Below, piece by piece: positions 35,067 to 43,948 of a stretch of DNA of 64,000 nucleotides. A program made the translations under genes and the position numbers. Origin of the DNA: Streptomyces angustmyceticus (GTDB lineage: Bacteria; Actinomycetota; Actinomycetes; Streptomycetales; Streptomycetaceae); assembly GCF_019933235.1 (NCBI RefSeq), contig NZ_CP082945.1, positions 3,534,001-3,598,000 of the forward strand. Direction: 5' to 3'. The notes under the pieces were generated by a model that worked only from the letters and a program-made list of their open reading frames with translations, had not been told where the DNA came from and searched no databases. Position 1 is the first letter of the stretch; the number at the start of each line of letters is the position of its first letter.

Positions 35067-35750
35067 TTACGCCCCCGCTCCGCCCGCCCGCACCAGCCCC
35101 GTCTCGTATGCGAGGACCACTGCCTGGACCCGGTCGCGGAGGCTCAACTTGGTGAGGATGCGGCCGACATGGGTTTTGACGGTGGCTTCCGAGAGCACCA
35201 GCCGTGCCGCGATCTCGCCGTTGGACAGCCCCTGGGCGACCAGCAGCAGCACCTCCCGCTCGCGCTCCGTCAGCCGTTCCAGCTCGGGCCGGGACGGCTC
35301 GGCGGAGGTGGCGGGCAGCATCGGCGTGAAGCGGTCGAGCAGCCGGCGGGTGGTGGAGGGGGCGACGACCGCGTCGCCGCTCTCCACCGCGCGGATCGCG
35401 GCGAGCAGTTCGCCGGGCGGTACGTCCTTGAGCATGAAGCCGCTGGCGCCGGCCTTCAGCGCGGAGAAGGCGTATTCGTCGAGGTCGAAGGTGGTCAGGA
35501 TGAGGACCTTCGGGGCGTCTTCCTTCTGTCCGCCCTCGCAGATCCGGCGGGTGGCCTCGACGCCGTCGAGGTGCGGCATCCGTACGTCCATGAGGATCAC
35601 GTCGACCTGGGTGGTGCGCAGCACGTCGAGGGCTTCCACGCCGTTGCCCGCCTCCGCGACGACCTCCATGTCGGGCTGTGCGGCCAGCACCATCCGGAAA
35701 CCGGTGCGCAGCAGCACCTGGTCGTCGACGAGCATCACGCGGATGGTCAT
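35067..35750 (-). CDS. NarL/LuxR-family response regulator
   Basis: A 227-residue regulator. The receiver domain has VMLVDDQVLLRTG, the phosphoacceptor Asp in DVILMDVRMPHLDGVEATRRI and the Lys in GFMLKDVPP. The LuxR-type HTH is at about 155-220 (LERLTEREREVLLLVAQGLSNGEIAARLVLSEATVKTHVGRILTKLSLRDRVQAVVLAYETGLV). An insertion EGGQKEDA before KVLILTTFD is slightly unusual. It starts 77 nt after the sensor kinase gene on the same strand, so both form an operon with that kinase as partner. Confidence 0.92.
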   Translation of the reverse strand: MTIRVMLVDDQVLLRTGFRMVLAAQPDMEVVAEAGNGVEALDVLRTTQVDVILMDVRMPHLDGVEATRRICEGGQKEDAPKVLILTTFDLDEYAFSALKAGASGFMLKDVPPGELLAAIRAVESGDAVVAPSTTRRLLDRFTPMLPATSAEPSRPELERLTEREREVLLLVAQGLSNGEIAARLVLSEATVKTHVGRILTKLSLRDRVQAVVLAYETGLVRAGGAGA

Positions 35751-35827
35751 GGGGAGGGGTCCTTTCGTGCAGGAGTGGGGGCCGAGCGTACGGGGTGGGG
35801 CGGGCCGGTCCTCGGGGACCGCACCGC

Positions 35828-37054
35828 TCACCGTGCCGGTGTGAGCGGCAGGACGGCGCTGACCCGGAAGCCGCCGCCCGGCCGTGGTCCGGCGGCCAGG
35901 GTGCCGCCGACCATGCCGACGCGTTCGCGCATCCCGATCAGGCCGTGGCCGAGGCCGTCCGCCCCGCCCTCCTCGTACAGCTCGCGCTGGGCGCCGCGTC
36001 CGTCGTCCTCGATGAGCAGATCGAGGTCGTCGTCCTTGTAGGAGAGGCGGACGGTGGCGCCGACGGCGGGGCCGCCGTGTTTGCGGGTGTTGGTGAGCGC
36101 TTCCTGGACGATGCGGTAGGCGGTGAGTTCGACGCTGCTGGGCAGTTCCCGCGGTTCGCCCTCCACCTGGAAGTCGACGGGCAGCCCCGCGCCGCGCACC
36201 TGTTCCATGAGGTCGCCGAGCTGGTCCACGCCGGGCTGGGGGACGTATTCGCCGCCCTCGGGCTGTTCGCCGGTGCGCAGCACGCCCAGCAGCCGGCGCA
36301 TCTCGGCCAGTGCCTGGCGTCCGGTGCCGGAGATCGTCTCCAGTGCCTGCCGGGTCTGCTCGGGCGCGGCGTCCAGGACGTATGCGGCGCCGTCGGCCTG
36401 GACGACCATGACCGAGACGTTGTGGGCGACGACGTCGTGCAGTTCGCGGGCGATCCGGGCACGTTCGGCGGCCACCGCGATCCGGGACTGGGTCTCGCGC
36501 TCCTTCTCCAGCCGGGCGGCCCTCTCCTCCAGTTGTGCCCAGTAGGCGCGGCGGGTGCGCATGGAGTCGCCGAGCACCCAGGCCAGGACGAAGGGCACGG
36601 TGAGCAGCACGGTGAAGAAGACGTTCTGCGAGATCGTCCGGCTGCCGAAGGCGTCGCTGAAGCGGAGGGCGGAGAGGGCGGGCCCGAAGAGGGCGCCGGC
36701 CAGGGCGCAGCGGGAGGCCCAGCGGGGGACGGCGGGTGCGGACGCGACGGTGTAGGTGATCACGAACATCGCGAAGTCGGCGGCCATGGTGGGGATGCCG
36801 CAGATCAGCTGGCCGACGCCGATGGCCGCCGTGAGCAGCAGCATGGGCACGGGGATCTTGCGGCGCAGCGCGACGACCAGGCACAGGCCGACGGTGAAGA
36901 TCGCGGCGAAGATGCGGGTGATGCCGCCTTGGGCATCGACCGCGACCCACAGGCTGCCGAACCCGAGCAGGAGGACGGCCCAGAAGGTGTCCACTCCCGT
37001 CGGGTGCCTGCGGAGGAAGTCATAGAGGCGCTGCACGTAACCCAGCGTAGGCAC
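35828..37054 (-). CDS. Sensor histidine kinase, NarX/DesK-like (HisKA_3)
   Basis: A 408-residue kinase. Four or five N-terminal helices (FWAVLLLGFGSLWVAV, ITRIFAAIFTVGLCLVVAL, PMLLLTAAIGVGQLICGI, FAMFVITYTVASA, VFFTVLLTVPFVLAWVLG) form the membrane sensor. A coiled linker (YWAQLEERAARLEKERETQSRIAVAAERARIARELHDVVAHNVSVMVVQ) contains the HisKA_3 His. The ATPase domain has IVQEALTNTRKHGG and RGAQRELYEEGGADGLGHGLIGMRERVGMVGG. The start is GTG at 37054 or GTG at 37036; neither has a clear ribosome site. It pairs with the NarL-type regulator downstream. The stimulus is unknown. Confidence 0.9.
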   Translation of the reverse strand: MPTLGYVQRLYDFLRRHPTGVDTFWAVLLLGFGSLWVAVDAQGGITRIFAAIFTVGLCLVVALRRKIPVPMLLLTAAIGVGQLICGIPTMAADFAMFVITYTVASAPAVPRWASRCALAGALFGPALSALRFSDAFGSRTISQNVFFTVLLTVPFVLAWVLGDSMRTRRAYWAQLEERAARLEKERETQSRIAVAAERARIARELHDVVAHNVSVMVVQADGAAYVLDAAPEQTRQALETISGTGRQALAEMRRLLGVLRTGEQPEGGEYVPQPGVDQLGDLMEQVRGAGLPVDFQVEGEPRELPSSVELTAYRIVQEALTNTRKHGGPAVGATVRLSYKDDDLDLLIEDDGRGAQRELYEEGGADGLGHGLIGMRERVGMVGGTLAAGPRPGGGFRVSAVLPLTPAR

Positions 37055-37209
37055 CCTGAATACGTGTACGAGTCAACCGGAGGAGCGATCCTGTGCGCGG
37101 GGCCTACTCCCCAAGGTGGAGACCCCATGCGCCAAATGTGTCGGAACGGGGGACGGCCTGCGCGGCGGCCCGTCCGCGTGTACGGGCGGGCGCCCGTACC
37201 GTGGGGCGG

Positions 37210-38325
37210 GTGACGAACGAGTGGTGCGGGTGGCGCGAGGCCACGGAGCGGGCGCTGTACGGTCCGGACGACGGCTTCTACACGCGCCCCGGGGGCCCCG
37301 GCCCGGCCGGTCACTTCCGTACCTCCGTGCACGCCTCTCCCCTGTACGCGGGCGCCGTCGCCACCCTTGTGTGCCGCGTGGACTCCGCTCTGGGCCGGCC
37401 GGACGAGTTGGCGCTGGTCGATGTGGGGGCAGGGCGCGGGGAGCTGCTGACCGGGGTGCTGGCCGCGCTGCCCGGTGAGGTGGCGGCGCGGCTGCGCCCC
37501 TGCGCGGTCGAGCGTGCCGCGCGCCCGGCGGGCCTCGATCCGCGGATCGAGTGGCGGGGCGGGCTGCCGGCTCCGGGTTCGGTGACCGGCCTGCTGTTCG
37601 CGAACGAGTGGCTCGACAATGTGCCGGTGGACGTCGTGGAGACGGATGCGGACGGGGTGCCGCGCCGGGTTCTCGTGCGGGCCGACGGCACGGAGCGGCT
37701 GGGCGCGCCGGTGGACGGCGCGGACGCGGAGTGGCTGCGCCGGTGGTGGTCCCCCGCTCCGGCCCCGGAAGCCGCCGCGGGGCGGACCCCGGACGCCGCC
37801 GTGGAGCGTGCCCCGGGCGCCGCCCGCGCCCCGTCCCGCCCTGCCGCCCCGGACGCCGCTCCCTCCCCCGGCCTGCGTGCCGAGATCGGCCGGCCGCGGG
37901 ACGAGGCGTGGGCGCGGGCCGTCCGTACGCTGCGCGCGGGGCTCGCGGTCGCCGTCGACTACGCGCACGAGCGGGGCGACCGGCCGCCCTTGGGCACGCT
38001 CACCGGCTTCCGTGACGGCCGGGAGGTGGCGCCGGTCCCGGACGGGAGCTGCGACATCACGGCGCATGTGGCGCTGGACGCCTGTGCCGGGCCGTCGGCG
38101 CGGCGGCTGACCCAGCGGGCGGCGCTGCGGGCCCTGGGGGTGGACGGGCGGCGGCCGCCGCTCGCCCTGGCCGCCACCGACCCTTCCGGGTACGTACGGG
38201 CGCTGAGCGCGGCGGGGGCGGCGGCGGAGCTGACCGACCCGGCGGGCCTGGGCGGCTTCGGGTGGCTGGTGGAGCCGGTGGGCGGGGCGGGGGCGGACCT
38301 GCTCGGGGCGGTGGGCGCCGCCTGA
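37210..38325 (+). CDS. MidA/NDUFAF7-family (DUF185) SAM-dependent methyltransferase
   Basis: A 371-residue protein. The family signature is visible: an N-terminal segment [40 protein letters not shown], the SAM loop [21 protein letters not shown], and [17 protein letters not shown], equivalent to the NElfDalP motif of MidA. A Pro/Ala-rich insert (about 180-215) interrupts the domain. In mitochondria NDUFAF7 dimethylates an arginine of NDUFS2, the complex I subunit homologous to NuoD. The next gene, 53 nt downstream on the same strand, is a NuoD protein. The GTG at 37210 is chosen because the conserved domain starts there. The enzyme role is well founded; the substrate is inferred from context. 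Confidence 0.82.
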   Translation: MTNEWCGWREATERALYGPDDGFYTRPGGPGPAGHFRTSVHASPLYAGAVATLVCRVDSALGRPDELALVDVGAGRGELLTGVLAALPGEVAARLRPCAVERAARPAGLDPRIEWRGGLPAPGSVTGLLFANEWLDNVPVDVVETDADGVPRRVLVRADGTERLGAPVDGADAEWLRRWWSPAPAPEAAAGRTPDAAVERAPGAARAPSRPAAPDAAPSPGLRAEIGRPRDEAWARAVRTLRAGLAVAVDYAHERGDRPPLGTLTGFRDGREVAPVPDGSCDITAHVALDACAGPSARRLTQRAALRALGVDGRRPPLALAATDPSGYVRALSAAGAAAELTDPAGLGGFGWLVEPVGGAGADLLGAVGAA

Positions 38326-38378
38326 GGGCCCTGAGGGCCAGGGCGGGGGCCGCGCGGGCATGCTGCAAGACTGTTCCC

Positions 38379-39521
38379 ATGACGGAGACGACGGTCGGCA
38401 TCGGCGGCGCGGCGGAGAGCACCGACATGGTGCTGAACATCGGCCCGCAGCATCCCTCGACGCACGGCGTGCTGCGGCTGCGCCTCGTCCTGGACGGCGA
38501 GCGCATCCAGCACGCCGAGCCGGTGATCGGCTATATGCACCGGGGTGCCGAGAAGCTCTTCGAGGCGCGCGACTACCGGCAGATCATCATGCTCGCCAAC
38601 CGGCACGACTGGCTGTCGGCGTTCTCCAACGAGCTGGGCGTGGTGCTGGCCGTCGAGCGGATGCTCGGCATGGAGGTGCCGGAGCGCGCCGTGTGGCTGC
38701 GGACGCTGCTGGCCGAGCTGAACCGGGTGCTGAACCATCTGATGTTCCTCGGCTCGTACCCCCTGGAGCTGGGCGGCATCACCCCCGTCTTCCACGCCTT
38801 CCGTGAGCGGGAGGAGCTCCAGACCGTCATGGAGGAGATCTCCGGCGGCCGGATGCACTACATGTTCAACCGCGTCGGCGGCCTCAAGGAGGACCTGCCG
38901 GCGGGCTGGCTGGGCCGGGCCCGGCACGCCGTCGCGGAAGTGCGCTCCCGGATGGACGTCTTCGACAATCTGGTGCTGGGCAACGAGATCTTCCGGGGCC
39001 GTACCCGCGGGGTCGGGGTGCTCGCGCCGGAGACGGTGCACGGGTACGGCGTCTCCGGGCCGATCGCGCGGGCCTCGGGCGTGGACTTCGATCTGCGGCG
39101 CGACGAGCCGTATCTCGCGTACGGGGAGCTGCAGTCCACGCTCAAGGTCGTCACCCGCGAGGAGGGCGACTGCCTGGCGCGCTTCGAGTGCCTGCTGGAG
39201 CAGAGCCACAACGCGCTCGATCTCGCCGATGCCTGTCTGGACCGGATCGCGGAGCTGCCGCCGGGGCCGGTCAACCAGCGGCTGCCGAAGGTCCTGAAGG
39301 CTCCGGAGGGCGCGACGTACGCCTGGACGGAGAATCCGCTCGGCATCAATGGCTACTACCTCGTCTCCAAGGGGGAGAAGACGCCCTACCGCCTCAAGCT
39401 GCGCTCGGCGTCGTTCAACAACATCCAGGCGCTGGTGGAGCTGCTGCCGGGCACGCTGGTCGCCGATATGGTCGCCATTCTCGGTTCGCTGTTCTTCGTC
39501 GTCGGGGACATCGACAAGTAG
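38379..39521 (+). CDS. Orphan NADH-quinone oxidoreductase subunit D (NuoD-like)
   Basis: A 380-residue protein of the 49-kDa/NuoD family, which forms the quinone pocket of complex I with NuoB. The family signature [25 protein letters not shown] is near the N-terminus, followed by [76 protein letters not shown] and [14 protein letters not shown]. It ends with [15 protein letters not shown], the conserved D-rich tail. There are no other nuo genes here, so it is a second copy separate from the main operon, which I recall as SCO3392 in S. coelicolor. Arg55 in MHRG is the residue methylated in mitochondrial NDUFS2. A strong terminator follows. Confidence 0.93.
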   Translation: MTETTVGIGGAAESTDMVLNIGPQHPSTHGVLRLRLVLDGERIQHAEPVIGYMHRGAEKLFEARDYRQIIMLANRHDWLSAFSNELGVVLAVERMLGMEVPERAVWLRTLLAELNRVLNHLMFLGSYPLELGGITPVFHAFREREELQTVMEEISGGRMHYMFNRVGGLKEDLPAGWLGRARHAVAEVRSRMDVFDNLVLGNEIFRGRTRGVGVLAPETVHGYGVSGPIARASGVDFDLRRDEPYLAYGELQSTLKVVTREEGDCLARFECLLEQSHNALDLADACLDRIAELPPGPVNQRLPKVLKAPEGATYAWTENPLGINGYYLVSKGEKTPYRLKLRSASFNNIQALVELLPGTLVADMVAILGSLFFVVGDIDK

Positions 39522-39634
39522 ACGGGACGCGCGGCTTTCCCCGCCACCCTCGCCCCCGGCCTGTGGACAAGCCGGGGCTCCCGGCCGGCCGGGGCCGTAG
39601 GACGCACCGCCGGGAGCCGCGCGGCGCAACCCGG

Positions 39635-39680
39635 AGCAGCCCGGCCCCGGAGCGGATGAACGCTCCGGGGCCGGGCTGCT
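39635..39680. terminator. Strong bidirectional terminator between nuoD-like gene and coiled-coil protein gene
   Basis: A perfect 19-bp stem pairs 39635-39653 with 39662-39680 around an 8-nt loop. It lies between two convergent stop codons and can serve both genes. Confidence 0.85.
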
Positions 39681-39710
39681 GTCGGATCGGGCTCGGCCGC
39701 GGTGTCCGGG

Positions 39711-41096
39711 TCAGGAGATGGCGCTGCGCAGTGCGCCGACCTCGAACTGGTCGGTCTCGTCGTGCGCGGTCAGGTCGATGACCTCGCCGGAACCCGCGGT
39801 CGTGGCACCGGCGGTCGTGGCCCCCGCGGGCTGCTCACCGTCCGCCTGCTCGCCGACGCCCTGCTCGCCGACGCCCTGCTCGCCGTCGGTCTGCTCGCTG
39901 TCGGTCTGCTCGCTGTCGGTCTGCTCGCCGTCGGCGGGCTCGGCCTGCGCACGCTGACCGTCCGCACGCGCACCGTCCGCGTGCCCGCCGTCGGCATCGG
40001 CCTGCTCCGCGGACGGCTGGGAGCGCGCGTCCGAACGGGCCGCGTGGGCGGTGCGCGCCCGCGCACGGGCCGACTGTTCGGCGAGCGCCTCGTCACCGAC
40101 GACGTCCGCCAGGTCGTCCTCCAGCGGCGCGGTCAGCTCCCGGGGACCGGGGCCGGTGGCGGTGGCGTTGCCGAAGAAATCGAAGCCGCCCTGCGCGCGG
40201 GAGGTGGCGGCGGGACGGGACGGGACGACAGCGGCGGCGGTGGCCGGGACCGGGCGGAGGGCGGGTCCGGCGGCGGCCGTACGGGCGTCTGCGCCGCCCG
40301 TACGCTGCCCGGCTGCCGCCGGCGGGTTCCCCCGGCCGTCGTCACCGCCCCGGCCGCCCCGGGCGTCGCGGCCCGCGGCCGGTCCGGACCCGGTGGTCCC
40401 TTCGGTACCGGCGCCGTCCCGTGGCGTCCGGGCGGCCTTACGGGCGGTGCGCTGCCGGGCGGCGTTGCGTGCCAGCTGGCGCAGCGCCCGGTCGGCGTCG
40501 GCGTAGCTGGCGGTGGTCCGGGCCGGGCCGTCCCCGTGCGCGACGGGCTCGTGCCGGGCCGGGGCGGACGTCTCCCCCGCCCGGACGAAGTGGAGCGCCC
40601 GGGGGAGCGCGGCGGCGGCCGGCAGTGCCTTGGCGGGGGCGGCGGCCTCGATGGCGAGCAGCCGGCGGCCCTCCAGGGCGCTGGCCCGCTCGGTCTCGGC
40701 GGTGGCGTAGCGGCGCAGCAGCGCGGCGTGTTCGCTGCGCAGGCGGGCCAACTCGGCGCGCTTGGAGCGGAGTTTGGTCTCCAGGCCGGCGCGGCGCTCG
40801 CGGGATTCCTCCACATCCGTTTCGAGTTCGGCGATCCGCTCCTCGGTGCGCCACTCGTCGCGCACCCGGGCGCGGTCGAGTTCGGCGACCCGTCGGCCGG
40901 CCGTACGGTCCCAGGTCCGCAGAAGGACGGCGCCGGTGACGGCGGCGGCGGCCGCGCCCGCGGCGAGCACCCGTTGCACCAGATCGTCGCCGACAAACCA
41001 CGCGCCCGCGGCGCAGGCTATTGACGCACCGGCGACCGTCACGGGAGGAAGCAGCCGGTGGAGGGGTGGGGATTGGCGGTGGCGTCCTCGTGGCAT
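39711..41096 (-). CDS. Membrane-anchored coiled-coil protein with acidic repeat tail
   Basis: A 461-residue protein of unknown function. Two helices near the N-terminus (VTVAGASIACAAGAWFVG and RVLAAGAAAAAVTGAVLL) anchor it. Residues about 60-130 form a coiled coil (RIAELETDVEESRERRAGLETKLRSKRAELARLRSEHAALLRRYATAETERASALEGRRLL). The middle is Ala/Arg/Gly-rich. The C-terminal third is Asp/Glu/Gln-rich and holds a pentapeptide repeat xx(G/S)EQ, before a final segment GEVIDLTAHDETDQFEV that looks conserved. It faces the cytoplasm beyond the anchor. The role may be structural. The start ATG at 41096 has no clear ribosome site. Confidence 0.68.
   Translation of the reverse strand: MPRGRHRQSPPLHRLLPPVTVAGASIACAAGAWFVGDDLVQRVLAAGAAAAAVTGAVLLRTWDRTAGRRVAELDRARVRDEWRTEERIAELETDVEESRERRAGLETKLRSKRAELARLRSEHAALLRRYATAETERASALEGRRLLAIEAAAPAKALPAAAALPRALHFVRAGETSAPARHEPVAHGDGPARTTASYADADRALRQLARNAARQRTARKAARTPRDGAGTEGTTGSGPAAGRDARGGRGGDDGRGNPPAAAGQRTGGADARTAAAGPALRPVPATAAAVVPSRPAATSRAQGGFDFFGNATATGPGPRELTAPLEDDLADVVGDEALAEQSARARARTAHAARSDARSQPSAEQADADGGHADGARADGQRAQAEPADGEQTDSEQTDSEQTDGEQGVGEQGVGEQADGEQPAGATTAGATTAGSGEVIDLTAHDETDQFEVGALRSAIS
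39831..39935 (-). repeat. 15-bp tandem repeat encoding a pentapeptide
   Basis: Seven 15-bp units of the type CTGCTCGCCGACGCC or CTGCTCGCTGTCGGT (+ strand) encode ADGEQ, GVGEQ, TDGEQ and TDSEQ. Two pairs of adjacent units are identical, indicating recent duplication. Confidence 0.9.
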
Positions 41097-41160
41097 GGCC
41101 AGAAACTTACCGTGCGTGCGGGACCTATGGGGCCCCGCACACCAATCCGTTTCCCGGTGG

Positions 41161-42129
41161 TTACTTCGTGACCAGCCCCTTGGACTCCACATAAGCCTGC
41201 GCGACATCCGCGGGCTTGAGCCGTTCGGCATCGACCTTGCGGTTCAACGCGATCAGATCTTCGGTCGTCAGGGTGCGGGTGAGCTTCCCGAGGGCGGTCT
41301 CGATCTCCTTGTCACCTGCGCTTTCGGCATTCACCACGGGCAGCACATTGTCGGCGTTCTGAAGCTTCTTGTCGTCCTTGAGGAGCACCAGCCCGAAGGT
41401 GTCGAGCGTGGCGTCCGTGGTCGTGGTGAGCACCAGTTGGTCGGTGCCGTCCTTGACCGCCTGCTTGGCCTGCGGGGTCCCGACGCCCTTGGGGTCCAGC
41501 GCCGTGATGTCGATGCCGTACGTCTTCTCCAGGCCGGGCTTGCAGAACACCCGGGTCTCGCACTCCTCACCCGCCGCGATTTTGACCTTCTGCTTCGATG
41601 CGCCGAGGTCGGAGAGGGTCTTCAGGTCGTGGTCGGCGGCGAATTCCCTGGTGACCGCGAACGCGTTCTGGTCCGTCGCCCCGCCCGCCGCCAGCACCTT
41701 GAGCCCGCGCGGCCCGGCGAGCTTCTTCAGGGCCGTCACCGTCTTGTCGATGTCACTGGAGGCGACGGGCTTCGCCTTGCTGCCGTTCTTCTTCGCGTTG
41801 AGGAATTCGGCGAGGGTCGAGGCGTATTCCGGAACGACATCGATCTGCCCCTTCTCCAGGGCAGGTTCATACAGCTCGCGATTGGCCAGGGTCTGCACCC
41901 GCGTGCGGTAACCGGCTTCCGCCAGGACCTTGGAATAGATCTCGGCGAGCACCTTCGACTCGGTGAAACCGGCCGAGCCGATGACGATCTCGTCGGTGCC
42001 CGCGCCCTTGCCGTTGCCGCCGCCCTTCTCCTCCAGGCTCTGGCCACCGCACGCGGCCGGTCCGGCCGCCAGTGTGATCACTGCGCCCGCGGCCACCGCG
42101 GTGCGCGCCACACGTGACTTGCTGCTCAT
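41161..42129 (-). CDS. Glycine betaine/osmoprotectant ABC transporter substrate-binding lipoprotein
   Basis: A 322-residue extracytoplasmic solute receptor of the OpuAC/OpuCC (ProX-like) family. The signal ends in a lipobox (LAAGPAACGGQ), with the Cys near residue 27. The binding domain has EIVIGSAGFTESKVLAEIYSKVLAEAGYRTRVQTLANRELYEPALEKGQIDVVPEYASTLAEFL and TTTTDATLDTFGLVLLKDD. It captures betaine, choline or similar compatible solutes and hands them to the two permeases encoded just upstream. The start is the ATG at 42129; an ATG at 42141 is an alternative. A 212-nt C-rich leader separates it from the permease gene, which may allow separate expression, as binding proteins are often needed in excess. 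Confidence 0.9.
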   Translation of the reverse strand: MSSKSRVARTAVAAGAVITLAAGPAACGGQSLEEKGGGNGKGAGTDEIVIGSAGFTESKVLAEIYSKVLAEAGYRTRVQTLANRELYEPALEKGQIDVVPEYASTLAEFLNAKKNGSKAKPVASSDIDKTVTALKKLAGPRGLKVLAAGGATDQNAFAVTREFAADHDLKTLSDLGASKQKVKIAAGEECETRVFCKPGLEKTYGIDITALDPKGVGTPQAKQAVKDGTDQLVLTTTTDATLDTFGLVLLKDDKKLQNADNVLPVVNAESAGDKEIETALGKLTRTLTTEDLIALNRKVDAERLKPADVAQAYVESKGLVTK

Positions 42130-42341
42130 GGATGCCACCATTCAGTCCGTTCGGATCGGGTCGGGTCGGTCGAGGTCGGTTCTGCCGGTCGGAGGTCAGG
42201 TCTGCGCGGGTCGGGGCTGTGCGGATCGGGTCTGCCGGGTCGGGTCTGTGCGGGTCGAGCCGGTCGGTCCCGGGCCCGGCCCCGCCGAGCAGGCTCGATC
42301 GGGTCGGCCGGCCAGGTCCCATGAGGCCGGATCGCCTCGCG
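42130..42341 (-). other. C-rich, G-poor leader between permease and binding-protein genes
   Basis: On the transcript strand the stretch is built from repeated CCGACCCG, GCACAGACC and CGATCC motifs, rich in C and poor in G, with little pairing potential. No gene is present. It resembles a Rho loading region or a simple repeat expansion. Confidence 0.5.
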
Positions 42342-43034
42342 TCACGCGCGGGCCGTACGGACCGCGCGCCGCCGCCCCCGCATCGGGTCGAGGAACCGCT
42401 CCGCGAGGACGAGGACGCCCTCCACGGTCAGGGCGAGCACGGCCACCAGGACGGCGCCCGCGACCACTTGTGCGGTGTCGTAGTTGCCGAAGCCCGCGGT
42501 GATGATCCGGCCCAGGCCCCCGCCGCCGGCCAGCGCGGCCAGCGTCGCGGTCGCCACCACCTGGACCGTGGCCGAGCGCAGGCCCGTCATGATCAGCGGA
42601 TAGGCGAGCGGTATCTCGACCCGCAGCAGGAGTTGCGGCCCCGACATGCCCATCCCGCGCGCGGCCTCGACCACATCGCGGTCGGCCTCCCGCATTCCCA
42701 GATAGGCGTTGGTCAGCAGCGGCGGCACCGCGAACAGCACCAGCGCGACGATCGCCGGCCAGTCGCCCCGGGTCCCCAGCGGACTGAGCGTCAGCAGCAC
42801 CAGCACCGCGAACGTCGGCACCGCCCGCCCCACGTTGGAGAGGTTGACCGCCAGCGCCCCGCCCTTGCCGAGGTGCCCCAGCCAGAGCGCCACGGGCAGG
42901 GCTATCAGGCAGGACAGCACCAGACACAGCCCGCTGAGCCAGAGATGCTCGGCCAGGCGGTGCCAGACGCCTTTCTCCCCGGCCCAGTTGGCGGCCGTCG
43001 TCAGCCACTGCCAGGCTCCGGTGATCGCTCCCAC
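42342..43034 (-). CDS. Osmoprotectant ABC transporter permease (second)
   Basis: A 230-residue membrane protein of the BPD_transp_1 family (ProW/OpuBB type). Five or six helices are visible (LWLSGLCLVLSCLIALPVALWL, VPTFAVLVLLTLSPLG, AIVALVLFAVPPLLTNAYLG, VVAGAVLVAVLALTVEGVLVL). The EAA loop is DVVEAARGMGMSGPQLLLRVEIPLAYPLIMTGLRSATVQ, which docks the ATPase. The GTG at 43034 follows the first permease stop by 2 nt, so translation is coupled. It pairs with the other permease to form the channel. Confidence 0.9.
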   Translation of the reverse strand: MGAITGAWQWLTTAANWAGEKGVWHRLAEHLWLSGLCLVLSCLIALPVALWLGHLGKGGALAVNLSNVGRAVPTFAVLVLLTLSPLGTRGDWPAIVALVLFAVPPLLTNAYLGMREADRDVVEAARGMGMSGPQLLLRVEIPLAYPLIMTGLRSATVQVVATATLAALAGGGGLGRIITAGFGNYDTAQVVAGAVLVAVLALTVEGVLVLAERFLDPMRGRRRAVRTARA

Positions 43035-43036
43035 GG

Positions 43037-43771
43037 TCAGCCCACCGCCTTCGCCGCACGGGCTCCGCGCCCCGCCCGGCCCCGCCCCCGCGCCTGCGTC
43101 CTCGTCCAGGGCGTCAGCAGCCGCTGCACGCCCATGAGCAGCAGATCGGCGAGCACCGCCAGCAGCACGCACAGCACCGAGGCCGTCAGCACCTCCGCCT
43201 TGAAGAAGCCCTCCATGCCGCTGGCTATGAGGTTGCCCAGGCCGCCGTAGCCGACGACGGAGCCGATGGTCGTCATCGCCACCGTCGAGACCGTGGCGAT
43301 CCGCAGCCCGGCCACCAACGCGGGCAGCGCGAGCGGGAGTTCCACCTCGCAGAGCAGGCGCGCCGGACCGTACCCCATCCCGCGGGCGGCCTCGCGCACC
43401 TCGGCGGGCACCGCCTGCAGACCGGCGAGGATGTTGCGCACCAGGATCGTCAGCGAGTACAGCACCAGGCCCGTCACGACCACGGCGGCCGAGACCCCGA
43501 AGACCGGCGTCAGCAACGCGAACATCGCCAGCGAGGGGACGGTGTAGAGCACGGTCGTCAGCCCCAGGACCGGTCCGGCGGCGGCCCGCCACCGCCGCGC
43601 CACCAGCGCCAGCGGAAAGGCGATCAGCAGCCCGATCAGCACCGACACGGCCGTGATGCCGAGGTGCTGGACCGTGGCGTCCACCAATTCCTGGCCACGG
43701 GTGCGCAGATACTCGCCGCAGATCCAGTCGTTCCGCGCCAGACAGCCCGCTCCGGCGGCACCGCCGCTCAT
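43037..43771 (-). CDS. Osmoprotectant ABC transporter permease (first)
   Basis: A 244-residue BPD_transp_1 family permease. An N-terminal segment (CLARNDWICGEYLRTRGQELVDATVQHLGITAVSVLIGLLIAFPLALVARR) is followed by helices VLGLTTVLYTVPSLAMFALLTPVF, VVTGLVLYSLTILVRNIL and VLTASVLCVLLAVLADLLL. The EAA loop is EVREAARGMGYGPARLLCEVELPLALPALVAGLRIATV. The first 20 residues hold two cysteines (C10, C18). It is first in the leftward operon (permease, permease, binding protein) and diverges from the ATPase gene. Confidence 0.9.
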   Translation of the reverse strand: MSGGAAGAGCLARNDWICGEYLRTRGQELVDATVQHLGITAVSVLIGLLIAFPLALVARRWRAAAGPVLGLTTVLYTVPSLAMFALLTPVFGVSAAVVVTGLVLYSLTILVRNILAGLQAVPAEVREAARGMGYGPARLLCEVELPLALPALVAGLRIATVSTVAMTTIGSVVGYGGLGNLIASGMEGFFKAEVLTASVLCVLLAVLADLLLMGVQRLLTPWTRTQARGRGRAGRGARAAKAVG

Positions 43772-43948
43772 GGCCCGTCACCTCCCCCGCCCCGTTCGCT
43801 CACCTTTTCGGTGACTGTCTGCGACCCTAAACCCCGCCACTGACAATCGGACCGGTCCCGCAGCTCATCGGCCACATCGCCATCCGCGCGCAACACCGCG
43901 TTCACGACCGCCCGGCCACAATGGGCCCGTCCACACCTGGGGGAACGC

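Noticed and set aside
43772..43948. Operator for osmotic control between the permease and ATPase genes
   Set aside because: A shared promoter is likely, but I found no inverted repeat or known motif to support a specific site.
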